A stretch of 29,676 nt of DNA. Origin: CAMDBL01 sp964498125 (GTDB taxonomy: Bacteria > Pseudomonadota > Alphaproteobacteria > Rhizobiales > Hyphomicrobiaceae). The DNA lies in assembly GCA_964498125.1 (NCBI GenBank), contig CAZCGE010000049.1, forward strand, positions 1 to 29,676. Reading direction: 5' to 3'. The notes beneath the pieces are model-generated. The model did not search any database and was not told the DNA's origin. It was given only the letters and a program-made list of their open reading frames with translations. Shown here piece after piece: positions 1 to 7,339 of the stretch (positions are counted from its first letter, which is position 1; every line of letters begins with the position of its first letter). A program made the translations under genes and the position numbers.

Positions 1-41
1 GCGATCACCACCTCGCCCGAACTCGCGGTCGTTACTGCCAT
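1..41 (-). CDS. N-terminal start of an unidentified gene leaving the window
   Basis: An ATG on the minus strand at 41 opens a frame with no stop to the window edge, reading MAVTTASSGEVVIA. A GGAG lies about 11 bases upstream of it. It begins 142 bases downstream of the stop codon of the solute-binding protein gene on the same strand, which is where a permease or ATPase subunit of the same ABC transporter would be expected. Fourteen residues are too few to identify a family, so the transporter role is inferred from position only. Confidence 0.4.
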   Translation of the reverse strand, partial: MAVTTASSGEVVI

Positions 42-123
42 GTCGACTTGAACTCCAAAAAATACACGAACCGAGCGGCCACCATCGGCGGTGATCCATT
101 GCCGGGCGCCCGGGCTTGCGATG

Positions 124-158
124 ATCGGGCCGGAGCGAAAGATTCACCCCGGCCCGAT
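124..158 (-). other. Intergenic stem-loop downstream of the solute-binding protein gene
   Basis: A perfect 10-bp inverted repeat (ATCGGGCCGG at 124-133 and CCGGCCCGAT at 149-158) with a 15-base loop lies in the gap between the solute-binding protein gene and the next gene on the minus strand. On that strand no T-run follows, so it does not look like a full intrinsic terminator. Stem-loops in this place are known in ABC operons (malE-malF is the classic case), where they raise expression of the binding protein over the membrane subunits. That role is inferred here. Confidence 0.5.
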
Positions 159-183
159 TGCGTTTTTGCGAACATGCGGACGT

Positions 184-1497
184 TTATGCGCCGTAGATCT
201 TCTTCAACTCGGCATCGCAGGCCGCAACCGCGGCCTCGGCCGCCTGGCCCTTGATGGCGGAGGCGAACATGTTGCCGATCAGGTACTTGGTCAGCACCTC
301 GGCGGCCTTGGCGTTGGGCTCGCCGGGATGGCCCGGTGTCAGACCCTGCTTGCCGGCGACCGCATAGGGCGCCATGATCGGATCCTTCTTCCACAGATCA
401 TGGGTCTCCCAGTTCGCCGTACCGGGTGTATAGAAACCGAGCCCGGACGAGAACCACTGGTCATAGTTCTCGCTCTTGTGGATGAAGCGCAGCAGGTCCT
501 TCGCCGCCTTCTGGTTTTTCGAGTAGCTCGGCAAGGCGTGCGACGTAAAGGTGTGCATGCCGAACTGGCCCTTCGGCCCGGCCGGCAGCGGACCGTGGAA
601 GATGTCATCCTTCAGCGGCATGCCGTCGGCGGTCTTGTACTGGTCGGGCTTGCGGCTGGCCTCGATGTAAATCGAGGCGCCGTTGAGCGTGGAGCAGATG
701 GTGCCGGCGAGAAACGCGCGATTGTTCGACGCGTCGTCCCAGGCAAGACCGCCCTCGTCGAAGCTATCCTTCCAGGCGCCGGTCATCCACTTGACTGCCT
801 CGACGGTCTCTTTCGAGTTCAGCGCGACTTTGCCCGAGCTATCTAACTCGGCACCGCCGAATGACCAGAGCAGCGGATAGGCGAACGTCGGCGGGTCGCC
901 GAACGACTGGCCGAACGACTGGCCGATCGGCGTGCCCTTGGCCTTGAGCGCCTTACCGGCGGCGCGGTACTCGTCCCAGGTTTTGGGCGCACCGTTCGGG
1001 AACATTGATTTGCGATAGGCCGTCATCCCGCCGATCAACGCCATCGGCATGGAGAAGTACTTGCCGCCGGAGCCGCAGTTGGCAGACGCGAGCTTGTACC
1101 AGCCGCCCTGCGCCTTGCCGATCTCCTCGGCCACGTCGGTCATGTCGACGAGGCTCGCCTTGTAGAGATGCGGGTGGTTGTTGAACAGCATGATCAGGTC
1201 GGGGCCGGCGCCCGACTGGATGCTCGAAGTGATGCGCGGCTGCAGGTCGTTGCCGTTGACGCGCTCGAACTTGACCTTGATGCCGAGCGCCTTCTCGGCC
1301 TCCGGGATCAGCTTGGTGCTGATCGCCTGGTCGGCGGCCGGCACGAAGTCGTTCCAGCGCAGCCAGTGCACCTCGGTGGTCTGGGCATAGGCGGGCGCCC
1401 GGCCCGTTGCCAGAATTGCGGCCATGCCGCCGGTGGCGGCAGCGGCGCCGCCGGCGGCGGTCTTCAGGAACTTGCGGCGAGTCACTCGACTTTTCAT
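184..1497 (-). CDS. ABC transporter extracellular solute-binding protein, Tat signal
   Basis: A 437-residue periplasmic solute-binding protein of the family 1 (MalE-like, sugar-type) group, the usual length for the family. It would capture a substrate and deliver it to an ABC permease; the substrate cannot be read from sequence. The N-terminus carries a twin-arginine signal (TRRKFLK, residues 6-12), then an Ala/Gly-rich hydrophobic stretch ending in AYAQ near residue 38, so export folded through Tat is predicted. The mature part has typical family segments such as VHWLRWNDF near its start and GPDLIMLFNNHPH. The frame stays open far upstream to 2571, but the ATG at 1497 is chosen because AGGGAGGAC precedes it and the signal peptide starts there. 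It is probably the first gene of a transporter operon running off the left edge. Family assignment is confident, substrate unknown. Confidence 0.9.
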   Translation of the reverse strand: MKSRVTRRKFLKTAAGGAAAATGGMAAILATGRAPAYAQTTEVHWLRWNDFVPAADQAISTKLIPEAEKALGIKVKFERVNGNDLQPRITSSIQSGAGPDLIMLFNNHPHLYKASLVDMTDVAEEIGKAQGGWYKLASANCGSGGKYFSMPMALIGGMTAYRKSMFPNGAPKTWDEYRAAGKALKAKGTPIGQSFGQSFGDPPTFAYPLLWSFGGAELDSSGKVALNSKETVEAVKWMTGAWKDSFDEGGLAWDDASNNRAFLAGTICSTLNGASIYIEASRKPDQYKTADGMPLKDDIFHGPLPAGPKGQFGMHTFTSHALPSYSKNQKAAKDLLRFIHKSENYDQWFSSGLGFYTPGTANWETHDLWKKDPIMAPYAVAGKQGLTPGHPGEPNAKAAEVLTKYLIGNMFASAIKGQAAEAAVAACDAELKKIYGA

Positions 1498-1557
1498 GGT
1501 GTCCTCCCTGTGAAGCTGTCGATCAATGCGGGCCTTTGTGGTCCTCACATTTAGCCC

Positions 1558-1586
1558 AGAATACGCGGTTCGCGAGCCGTCAACAA
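1558..1586 (-). promoter_or_regulatory. Candidate promoter for the solute-binding protein gene
   Basis: On the minus strand TTGTTG (plus 1581-1586) and TATTCT (plus 1558-1563) are separated by 17 bases, about 60 bases upstream of the ATG at 1497. Three bases further down the same strand TTGACG also occurs, but only 14 bases from the -10. It is a consensus match only. The rest of 1498-1887 holds no gene that I can support. Confidence 0.35.
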
Positions 1587-1678
1587 GAGCGTCGATTAAA
1601 GCACGGCTAATGCGTGTCAGTGGCGCGCCCTCTGCCTGCTCGATCGCATTGCCTTGTGACCTGCGAACCGACCGTTCG

Positions 1679-1710
1679 GCCGGACTTGCAAAGTGCCGGA
1701 CTTGCAGAGT
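1679..1710. repeat. Tandem duplication, 2 x 16 bp
   Basis: Two adjacent 16-bp units, GCCGGACTTGCAAAGT (1679-1694) and GCCGGACTTGCAGAGT (1695-1710), differ at one base. They sit in the 390-base non-coding gap between the divergently oriented solute-binding protein gene and the SOD-like gene. No function is visible; a small local duplication or a pair of regulator half-sites would both fit. Confidence 0.6.
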
Positions 1711-1887
1711 GTCCGTCAACCCCGCCATTGGTGTGCACAGTGTGGATGCCGGCGCTGGCGCGGGGGGCTCGCGTATTGGCATGGTGTGGCAACTCTGCTT
1801 AATGGTATCGAGTTTGCCGCGCTCACGTTTTGGCCATCGTGCTCTACCAACGTCGAGGGGCGGCAGTTCGAACTTTGGGGGAATGTC

Positions 1888-2430
1888 ATGTTGGGTCGGA
1901 GTCCATGGCGCATGGGCGCCGTCAGCGCCATGCTGGGGGTCGTGCTCGGCATGGCGCATGTGCCACCGGCCGGCGCGGCCGCGGCGATTGCCGAGATGAA
2001 GGCGCGCGATGGCAAGAGCCTCGGCACGATCAGGCTGACCGAGACCACCGCCGGGCTGCTGATCAGTGTCAAGTTGAAGGGCCTGCCATCTGGTCCGCGC
2101 GGTTTCCACGTCAACGAGGCGGGCAAGTGCGACGGCGACTTCGCCAGCGCCGGCGCCATCTACAATCCGCTCGGCGCCAAGCATGGCCTGTTGAACGAGG
2201 ATGGGCCAATGGCAGGCGACCTGCCCAACCTCTTCGTCCCCGCCAACGGCGAGGTCGAGGTCGAATTGGTCAGCCACTTCCTCACATTGAGCAAACAGAC
2301 CGACGTGACGCTGCTGGATGCCGATGGCGCGGCTTTCATCATCCGCGAAAGGCCCGATGATTACCTCACCGATCCCGACGGCAACACGGGCGCGCGTATC
2401 GCCTGCGGCATCATCGTGCCGGCGAAGTAA
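1888..2430 (+). CDS. Exported Cu/Zn superoxide dismutase-like protein lacking most metal ligands
   Basis: A 180-residue protein with a signal peptide (residues 1 to about 30, ending PAGAAA) and the SodC fold signature: GFHV, SAG..YNP, KHG, AGDLPNL, PDDYLTDPDGN and GARIACGII. The conserved disulfide pair (Cys81, Cys173) and the active-site Arg (Arg170) are present. Against bacterial SodC, copper ligands are changed: His48-type to Asn76, the bridging His to Ile91, His120-type to Arg153. A zinc His is Met108. His74, His99 and Asp111 remain. It is therefore unlikely to dismutate superoxide and may be a pseudoenzyme, for example a metal-binding or structural periplasmic protein. The ATG at 1888 follows GGGGGA; the longer open frame from 1693 would lose the signal peptide at the N-terminus. 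Confidence 0.85.
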   Translation: MLGRSPWRMGAVSAMLGVVLGMAHVPPAGAAAAIAEMKARDGKSLGTIRLTETTAGLLISVKLKGLPSGPRGFHVNEAGKCDGDFASAGAIYNPLGAKHGLLNEDGPMAGDLPNLFVPANGEVEVELVSHFLTLSKQTDVTLLDADGAAFIIRERPDDYLTDPDGNTGARIACGIIVPAK

Positions 2431-2440
2431 CGCCGCAAGG

Positions 2441-2458
2441 GCCAAGCCGTGGCTTGGC
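2441..2458 (+). other. Hairpin after the SOD-like gene
   Basis: A perfect 8-bp inverted repeat (GCCAAGCC and GGCTTGGC) separated by GT lies 11 bases after the stop codon of the SOD-like gene. No T-run follows, so termination would have to be weak or Rho-assisted. It could also simply protect the 3' end of the message. Confidence 0.4.
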
Positions 2459-2569
2459 AGACTACCCGGCAGATGGTCTAAGGTGCCGCCACCAGCTTGG
2501 CGTTCGGCTTGCCGTGGCGCAGGATCGTCCGCCAGCGCAGCTCCGCCGCCGCCACTCAATGGACACGAC

Positions 2570-3784
2570 ATGCCAGATCAACCCCCCGCCACGACGAAAA
2601 AGAGCAGCAAAGCCCAATTCCAGTGGGACGACCCATTCTTGCTCGAGGGCCAGCTCACCGAGGACGAGCGCATGGTGCGCGACAGCGCGCGCGGCTATGC
2701 GCAGGAAAAGCTGCTGCCGCGCGTGCGCAATTCGTTCCGCAACGAGCAGACCGACCCCGCCATCTTCAGGGAGATGGGCGAGATGGGCCTGCTCGGCCCG
2801 ATGATCCCGGAGGATTACGGCGGCGCCGGCCTGAGCTATGTGTCCTACGGCCTGATTGCCCGCGAGATCGAGCAGGTCGACTCCGGCTTCCGCTCGATGA
2901 TGAGCGTGCAATCGTCGCTGGTGATGCTGCCGATCTTCGTGTTCGGCTCGGAGGAGCAGCGCAAGAAGTATCTGCCGCGCATGGCCAGCGGCGAATGGAT
3001 CGGCTGCTTTGGCCTGACCGAGCCCGACCACGGTTCAGACCCCGGCTCCATGGTGACGCGCGCCAGGAAAGTCGACGGCGGCTACCGCCTCAGCGGCGCC
3101 AAGACCTGGATCACCAACGCTCCGATCGCCGACGTGCTGCTGGTGTGGGCCAAGACCGAGGACGGCGTCATCCGCGGCTTCATCCTGGAGAAGGGCTGGA
3201 AGGGCCTTACCGCGCCGCGCATCGAGGGCAAGTTCGGGCTCAGGACCTCGGTCACCGGCGAGATCGTCATGACCGACGTGTTCTGCCCGGTAGCCAACAT
3301 TCTGCCGGGCGTCACTGGCCTCAAGGGTCCGTTCACCTGCCTCGACTCGGCGCGTTACGGCATTGCCTGGGGGGCACTCGGCGCCGCCGAAGCCTGCTAT
3401 TCGACGGCGCGTCAGTACGTGCTCGATCGCAAACAGTTCGGCCGGCCGCTGGCCGCCAACCAGCTGATCCAGAAGAAGCTCGCCGACATGGCGACTGAGA
3501 TCGGCATCGGACTGCAGGCCTGCCTGCGCGTCGGCCGCATGAAGGACGAAGGCACCGCCTCGACCGACGTGACATCGCTGATCAAGCGCAACTCCTGCGG
3601 CAAGGCGCTCGATATTGCCCGCATGGCGCGCGACATGCTGGGCGGCAACGGCATCTCCGACGAGTATCACGTCATTCGCCACCTGGTGAACCTGGAGGTG
3701 GTCAACACCTACGAGGGCACGCACGACGTTCACGCCCTGATCCTCGGACGCGCCATCACCGGCATTCAGGCGTTCACGGGCTGA
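2570..3784 (+). CDS. gcdH: Glutaryl-CoA dehydrogenase
   Basis: A 404-residue FAD enzyme of the acyl-CoA dehydrogenase superfamily. GcdH oxidises and decarboxylates glutaryl-CoA to crotonyl-CoA in lysine, tryptophan and aromatic acid breakdown, passing electrons to ETF. The sequence shows FAD/substrate segments MSVQSSL (111-117), CFGLTEPDHGSDP (146-158) and TWITNAP (179-185), and the C-terminal VNTYEGTHDVHALILGRAIT with the predicted catalytic base Glu382. This last motif is typical of GcdH rather than of straight-chain acyl-CoA dehydrogenases. The ATG at 2570 gives the usual length; the open frame begins earlier at 2318 but overlaps the SOD-like gene. The next gene starts 26 bases downstream, so the two may be co-transcribed. 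The crotonyl-CoA produced could be handled by a crotonase such as the one at 25747. Confidence 0.93.
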   Translation: MPDQPPATTKKSSKAQFQWDDPFLLEGQLTEDERMVRDSARGYAQEKLLPRVRNSFRNEQTDPAIFREMGEMGLLGPMIPEDYGGAGLSYVSYGLIAREIEQVDSGFRSMMSVQSSLVMLPIFVFGSEEQRKKYLPRMASGEWIGCFGLTEPDHGSDPGSMVTRARKVDGGYRLSGAKTWITNAPIADVLLVWAKTEDGVIRGFILEKGWKGLTAPRIEGKFGLRTSVTGEIVMTDVFCPVANILPGVTGLKGPFTCLDSARYGIAWGALGAAEACYSTARQYVLDRKQFGRPLAANQLIQKKLADMATEIGIGLQACLRVGRMKDEGTASTDVTSLIKRNSCGKALDIARMARDMLGGNGISDEYHVIRHLVNLEVVNTYEGTHDVHALILGRAITGIQAFTG

Positions 3785-3810
3785 GCAAGGGCATCGCGCT
3801 CGGGGGTAGA

Positions 3811-4800
3811 ATGCGGATTGCGATCTTCGGGGCTGGCGCCGTCGGCAGCCTGTATGCGGCGCGACTGGCGCTGGCGGGCAACGATGTCGTGGTGTTCGCG
3901 CGCGGCGCCCATGCCGAGGCCATCGCCGCCGGCGGCCTGATCTTGCGCGATCCGGCCGGCGAGCATCGCGCGCGGGTGCGCCTGGCCACAGCAGCGGCGG
4001 ACGCCGGTCCGGTCGACGCCATCATCGTCACCACCAAGGGCTATCACCACCCAGACGCCGCCCGCGCCATCGCGCCGCTGCTCACCGCCGACCAGCCCGT
4101 GGTGTTTGCCGTCAACGGTATTCCCTGGTGGTACGGCGCCAATGTCGACCTGCCGGGTGTCGAGCGCGCTGCCGATCCCGCGCGGTTAGCGCTCGATCCG
4201 ACTGGCGAAATCGGCCGCCTCATTGGCATCGAACGCACGGTCGGGGCAGTGATCCATTCGCCCAACACCATCGAGGCGCCGGGTATCGTCACCAATCGCA
4301 CCGAGGCCAACGCGCTGTTGCTGGGGGCGATCGACCCGAGGTCGCAGGTGCGCATCGCGCCGCTGGCCAAGGCGCTCGCCGATGCCGGCATCAACCCCGG
4401 CACGGGCGCGCCGATTCGCACCGAGATCTGGAAGAAGCTCATGTACACGATGTGCATGGGGCCGATCGCCTCGCTGACGGGGCTGCGCAACGGCCAGATC
4501 CGCACCGATCCCGACCTCGTCGCGCTGCTCGACACGTTGTCGCGCGAGGGCGTGGCCATCGCGCACGCCCATGGCCACATGGTCTCTGCCAAGATCGAAA
4601 TCCCAGCCACCGGCCCGATCGCCAATCACAAGCAATCGATGGCGCAGGACCTGGAGCGTGGCCGGCCGGTCGAGTTCGATCCGATCATCGGCCTGCCGCG
4701 CCAATACGCGCACGCCGCCGGCATCCACTGCCCGGCCCTCGATTCGGTGGCGACGCTGCTGCAGGGCCGGCTGAAAGCGTTGGGCTTGTGGCGCGCATGA
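3811..4800 (+). CDS. panE: Ketopantoate reductase family protein (2-dehydropantoate 2-reductase)
   Basis: A 329-residue NADP-dependent oxidoreductase of the ApbA/PanE family. The true enzyme reduces ketopantoate to pantoate in pantothenate and CoA synthesis. The N-terminus has the Rossmann fingerprint IAIFGAGAVGS (Gly7, Gly9, Gly12), and the mid region has VFAVNGIPWWYG and EIWKKLMYTMCMGPIASLTG, which matches the family's catalytic-lysine region (Lys208 or Lys209). The ATG at 3811 follows GGGGG. It lies 26 bases after gcdH on the same strand. Many alphaproteobacteria carry several PanE paralogues that act on other 2-oxo acids; placed beside a catabolic gene, this one may be such a paralogue, so the symbol marks the family more than a proven function. 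Confidence 0.8.
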   Translation: MRIAIFGAGAVGSLYAARLALAGNDVVVFARGAHAEAIAAGGLILRDPAGEHRARVRLATAAADAGPVDAIIVTTKGYHHPDAARAIAPLLTADQPVVFAVNGIPWWYGANVDLPGVERAADPARLALDPTGEIGRLIGIERTVGAVIHSPNTIEAPGIVTNRTEANALLLGAIDPRSQVRIAPLAKALADAGINPGTGAPIRTEIWKKLMYTMCMGPIASLTGLRNGQIRTDPDLVALLDTLSREGVAIAHAHGHMVSAKIEIPATGPIANHKQSMAQDLERGRPVEFDPIIGLPRQYAHAAGIHCPALDSVATLLQGRLKALGLWRA

Positions 4801-4888
4801 TCCATGCGGCGTGGCTGTGGATTGCCGGGTGTGCAGGCTGGGATTGTGCTGTTGCGGCTGCGCCCGCGCCCGCGATAAACCCTGGCGC

Positions 4889-4917
4889 TTGACGAGCCTA
4901 CACCGCAGCCTCATATC
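4889..4917 (+). promoter_or_regulatory. Candidate sigma-70 promoter for trxB
   Basis: TTGACG (4889-4894) and CATATC (4912-4917) are separated by exactly 17 bases, about 67 bases before the chosen trxB start at 4984 and 37 before the alternative start at 4954. The -35 is near consensus and the -10 is moderate. Confidence 0.45.
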
Positions 4918-4983
4918 CGGTCGCGCGCCCTGAAGCGCCCAGCCGCACCCTGCATGCAACAGCCGATGGAAAGCCGAGCCCCC

Positions 4984-5958
4984 ATGCCCGCAAGCAAGTC
5001 CGCAACCAGACACATCCATGTCCTGATCCTGGGCTCGGGCCCGGCCGGCTATACCGCGGCCATTTATGCCGCCCGTGCGATGCTCAAGCCGGTGCTGATC
5101 CAGGGCATCCAGCCCGGTGGTCAGCTCTCCATCACGACAGATGTGGAGAACTACCCAGGCTTCGCCGAGGTGATTCAGGGCCCCTGGCTGATGACGCAAA
5201 TGCAGGCTCAGGCCGAGCATGTCGGCACCGAGATCATCATAGACCATATCGCCAAGGTCGACCTGAAGCGCCGCCCGTTCCGGCTCGAGGCGGATTCGGG
5301 CGACGTCTATACCTGCGATGTGCTGATCATCAGCACCGGCGCCCAGGCACGCTGGCTGGGGTTGCCGTCGGAGCAGGCGTTCCAGGGCTACGGCGTCTCC
5401 GCCTGCGCCACGTGCGATGGCTTTTTCTACAAGAGCAAGGAGGTCGTCGTCGCCGGCGGCGGCAACACCGCGGTCGAAGAAGCGCTGTTCCTGACCAACT
5501 TTGCCAAGCGCGTGACGGTCGTCCACCGCCGCGACAGCTTCCGCGCCGAGAAGATCCTGCAGGAGCGGCTGTTCAAGAACCCCAAGATCGAGGTGATCTG
5601 GGACAGCGCCATCGAGGAGATTGTCGGCGCCGCGGCGCCGAAGTCGGTCACCGGCGTACGCCTGAAGAACGTGAAAACCGGCAAGATCATCGACCGGGCA
5701 ACCGACGGCGTCTTCATCGCCATCGGCCATTCACCGGCCACCGAGCTGTTCAAGGGGCAGCTGGAGATGAAACCCTCCGGCTACCTGATCACCAAGCCGG
5801 ATTCGACCGCCACATCGATCCCCGGCGTGTTTGCGGCCGGCGACGTCAAGGACGACATCTTCCGTCAGGCCGTCACCGCCGCCGGCATGGGTTGCATGGC
5901 GGCCCTGGAGGCCGAGAAATGGCTGGCGAGCGGCGAGAAGGCCGCCGCGGCCGAGTAG
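4984..5958 (+). CDS. trxB: Thioredoxin-disulfide reductase
   Basis: A 324-residue FAD/NADPH enzyme that keeps thioredoxin reduced in the cytoplasm. Domains in order: FAD-binding Rossmann motif ILGSGPAGYTAAIYAAR (from about residue 15), the redox-active CATC (Cys141, Cys144), the NADPH-binding motif VVAGGGNTAVEEALFL, HRR for the NADPH phosphate, and the C-terminal FAD motif GVFAAGDVKD. All catalytic features are present and the length is normal. The ATG at 4984 puts the usual dozen residues before the first strand; an in-frame ATG at 4954 would add ten. The gene is followed by an LsrB/VtlR-like regulator, an order also known in Sinorhizobium, where trxB and lsrB are adjacent. Confidence 0.96.
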   Translation: MPASKSATRHIHVLILGSGPAGYTAAIYAARAMLKPVLIQGIQPGGQLSITTDVENYPGFAEVIQGPWLMTQMQAQAEHVGTEIIIDHIAKVDLKRRPFRLEADSGDVYTCDVLIISTGAQARWLGLPSEQAFQGYGVSACATCDGFFYKSKEVVVAGGGNTAVEEALFLTNFAKRVTVVHRRDSFRAEKILQERLFKNPKIEVIWDSAIEEIVGAAAPKSVTGVRLKNVKTGKIIDRATDGVFIAIGHSPATELFKGQLEMKPSGYLITKPDSTATSIPGVFAAGDVKDDIFRQAVTAAGMGCMAALEAEKWLASGEKAAAAE

Positions 5959-6012
5959 ATCGCCGCCCGAGTGCCGGTTAACCCCGTTGTCATGCAAAAA
6001 ACGCAGAGCTTC

Positions 6013-6040
6013 TTGCGCTCGCGAACACATCGGATATACT
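6013..6040 (+). promoter_or_regulatory. Candidate promoter for the LysR regulator gene
   Basis: TTGCGC (6013-6018) and TATACT (6035-6040) are 16 bases apart in the gap between trxB and the LysR gene. The -10 is close to consensus. It would give a 5' leader of about 135 bases if the ATG at 6182 is used, so regulation in the leader or a start further upstream is possible. Confidence 0.4.
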
Positions 6041-6181
6041 GCTGATCAACCGCTAAACACGATGCGGAAATCGCACGCTGTTCCGTCGCAGCTCTCACTG
6101 ATCCGGTCCCACCAATCCTCGCGCCCGAAATCTTTGGGCAGGGCGTTGTTTGGAGGCGATCAACATCCGGATGGCCCTTCC

Positions 6182-7069
6182 ATGGACTGGGACAAGCTCA
6201 GAATTTTCCACGCCGCCGCCGAGGCCGGAAGCTTCACGCACGCAGGTGATCTGCTGCGCATGAGCCAGTCGGCGGTGAGCCGCCAGGTGTCGGCGCTGGA
6301 AAAGGAGCTCAAGGTCTCGTTGTTCCATCGCCATGCGCGCGGCCTGGTGCTGACCGAGCAGGGCGATTTGCTGTTTCGCACCGCCACCGAAGTGCTGAAC
6401 AAGCTGCAGACCACCGAGACGCTGCTCGCCGACACGACATCAAAGCCATCCGGTGAGTTGCGCATCACCGCGCCGGTGGGGCTCGGCACGGTGTGGGTGA
6501 CGCAGCGCATGCGCGAGTTCATGGAGCTTTATCCCGATATCCGCATCGAGCTGGTGCTCAATGACGAGCAGATCGACATCTCGATGCGCCAGGCCGACGT
6601 CGCCATCTGGACGCGCGAGCCCGAGCAGAGCGACCTGATCCGGCGCCACCTGTTCACGATGAAAGTGCATGCCTACGCCTCCGCGCAATATGTGCGTCGT
6701 TTCGGCGCCCCGCAAACGCTCGATGCACTCGATCGCCACCGCATCGTGTCCTACAGCGGCCAGCCGGCGATGCACCTGTCGGCCATCCGCTGGCTGGAGA
6801 CGGTGGGACGCAACGGCCGGGGCCCGCGCATACCGGCTTTCACCGCCAACAGCGTCATTGCCATGAAGTACGCGATCCGCGCCGGCATCGGCATTGGCAT
6901 GCTGCCCGACTACCTGACCGAGGAAGAGAGCGATTTCGTCACTGTACTGACCGAGGTCGAGGTGCCGACCCTGCCGATCCTCTACGTCTATCCCGAGGAG
7001 TTGAAAACGTCCAAGCGCGTCCAGGTGTTGCGCGATTTTCTGGTGTCCAAGGCACGGCAGCAGAAATAG
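6182..7069 (+). CDS. LysR-family transcriptional regulator, LsrB/VtlR type
   Basis: A 295-residue regulator with an N-terminal winged helix-turn-helix (residues 1-65; SFTHAGDLLRMSQSAVSRQVSALE) and a LysR effector-binding domain (about 90-290). The opening MDWDKLRIFHAAAEAGSFTHAGD and the position right after trxB match the LsrB/VtlR group of alphaproteobacteria, which controls small RNA, envelope and oxidative-stress genes in Sinorhizobium, Agrobacterium and Brucella. The protein contains no cysteine at all, whereas rhizobial LsrB has been reported to sense oxidants through cysteines. The ATG at 6182 is chosen by homology; the frame is open upstream and a GGAGG lies at 6152-6156, rather far away, so an upstream non-ATG start cannot be excluded. 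Confidence 0.85.
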   Translation: MDWDKLRIFHAAAEAGSFTHAGDLLRMSQSAVSRQVSALEKELKVSLFHRHARGLVLTEQGDLLFRTATEVLNKLQTTETLLADTTSKPSGELRITAPVGLGTVWVTQRMREFMELYPDIRIELVLNDEQIDISMRQADVAIWTREPEQSDLIRRHLFTMKVHAYASAQYVRRFGAPQTLDALDRHRIVSYSGQPAMHLSAIRWLETVGRNGRGPRIPAFTANSVIAMKYAIRAGIGIGMLPDYLTEEESDFVTVLTEVEVPTLPILYVYPEELKTSKRVQVLRDFLVSKARQQK

Positions 7070-7079
7070 CTAGGGCGGG

Positions 7080-7290
7080 ACGATTGTGGCGGTCCATATC
7101 GCCATGCAGAGAGGGCATGGCAAGCATGCGATCGCCCCTCTTGTGCAGCGTCCCCTTCGCATGGTTCAACATCCCCACAGCTGTGACGGACGGCTGAAGA
7201 AGGTCGTACCCTCCCTCTGACACCTTCATTCGCCCCCTGCGGGGCGGCAATAGACTTACAACCGGATCCCTCGTGGATCCGGCTTTTTTT
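7080..7290 (+). ncRNA. Candidate structured small RNA or 3' UTR-derived RNA
   Basis: The 190 bases between the LysR stop codon and the terminator hold several strong hairpins in a row: GCATG-GCAAG-CATGC inside an AGAGG/CCTCT stem around 7110-7142, GAAGGT (7199-7204) with ACCTTC (7222-7227), and CGCCCC-CTGC-GGGGCG (7231-7246), followed by the intrinsic terminator at 7262-7290. Start codons in this stretch have no convincing ribosome site or protein. It does not show tmRNA, RNase P RNA or SRP RNA signatures that I recognise. It could be a separate sRNA, a 6S-like RNA, or a long stable 3' UTR of the LysR message. The 5' end is a guess. Confidence 0.35.
7262..7290 (+). terminator. Rho-independent terminator
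   Basis: A perfect 8-bp stem, CCGGATCC (7262-7269) with GGATCCGG (7275-7282), closes a 5-base loop and is followed by C and seven T (7284-7290). It ends plus-strand transcription after the LysR gene, or after a small RNA in between, and separates this unit from the convergent ATPase gene. Confidence 0.9.
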
Positions 7291-7339
7291 GCGACTCCAA
7301 CTGCAGTAGTCTGCCGAAAGGCGCCGCACGAGAAGTAGC

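Noticed and set aside
1500..2571. N-terminal extension of the solute-binding protein frame up to 2571
   Set aside because: It would run antisense through the SOD-like gene and remove the Tat signal from the N-terminus; a strong ribosome site lies just before 1497.
7145..7190. tRNA-like T-arm (GGTTCAACATCC) in the region after the LysR gene
   Set aside because: The flanking bases do not form the 5-bp T stem, and no acceptor or anticodon arms can be placed.
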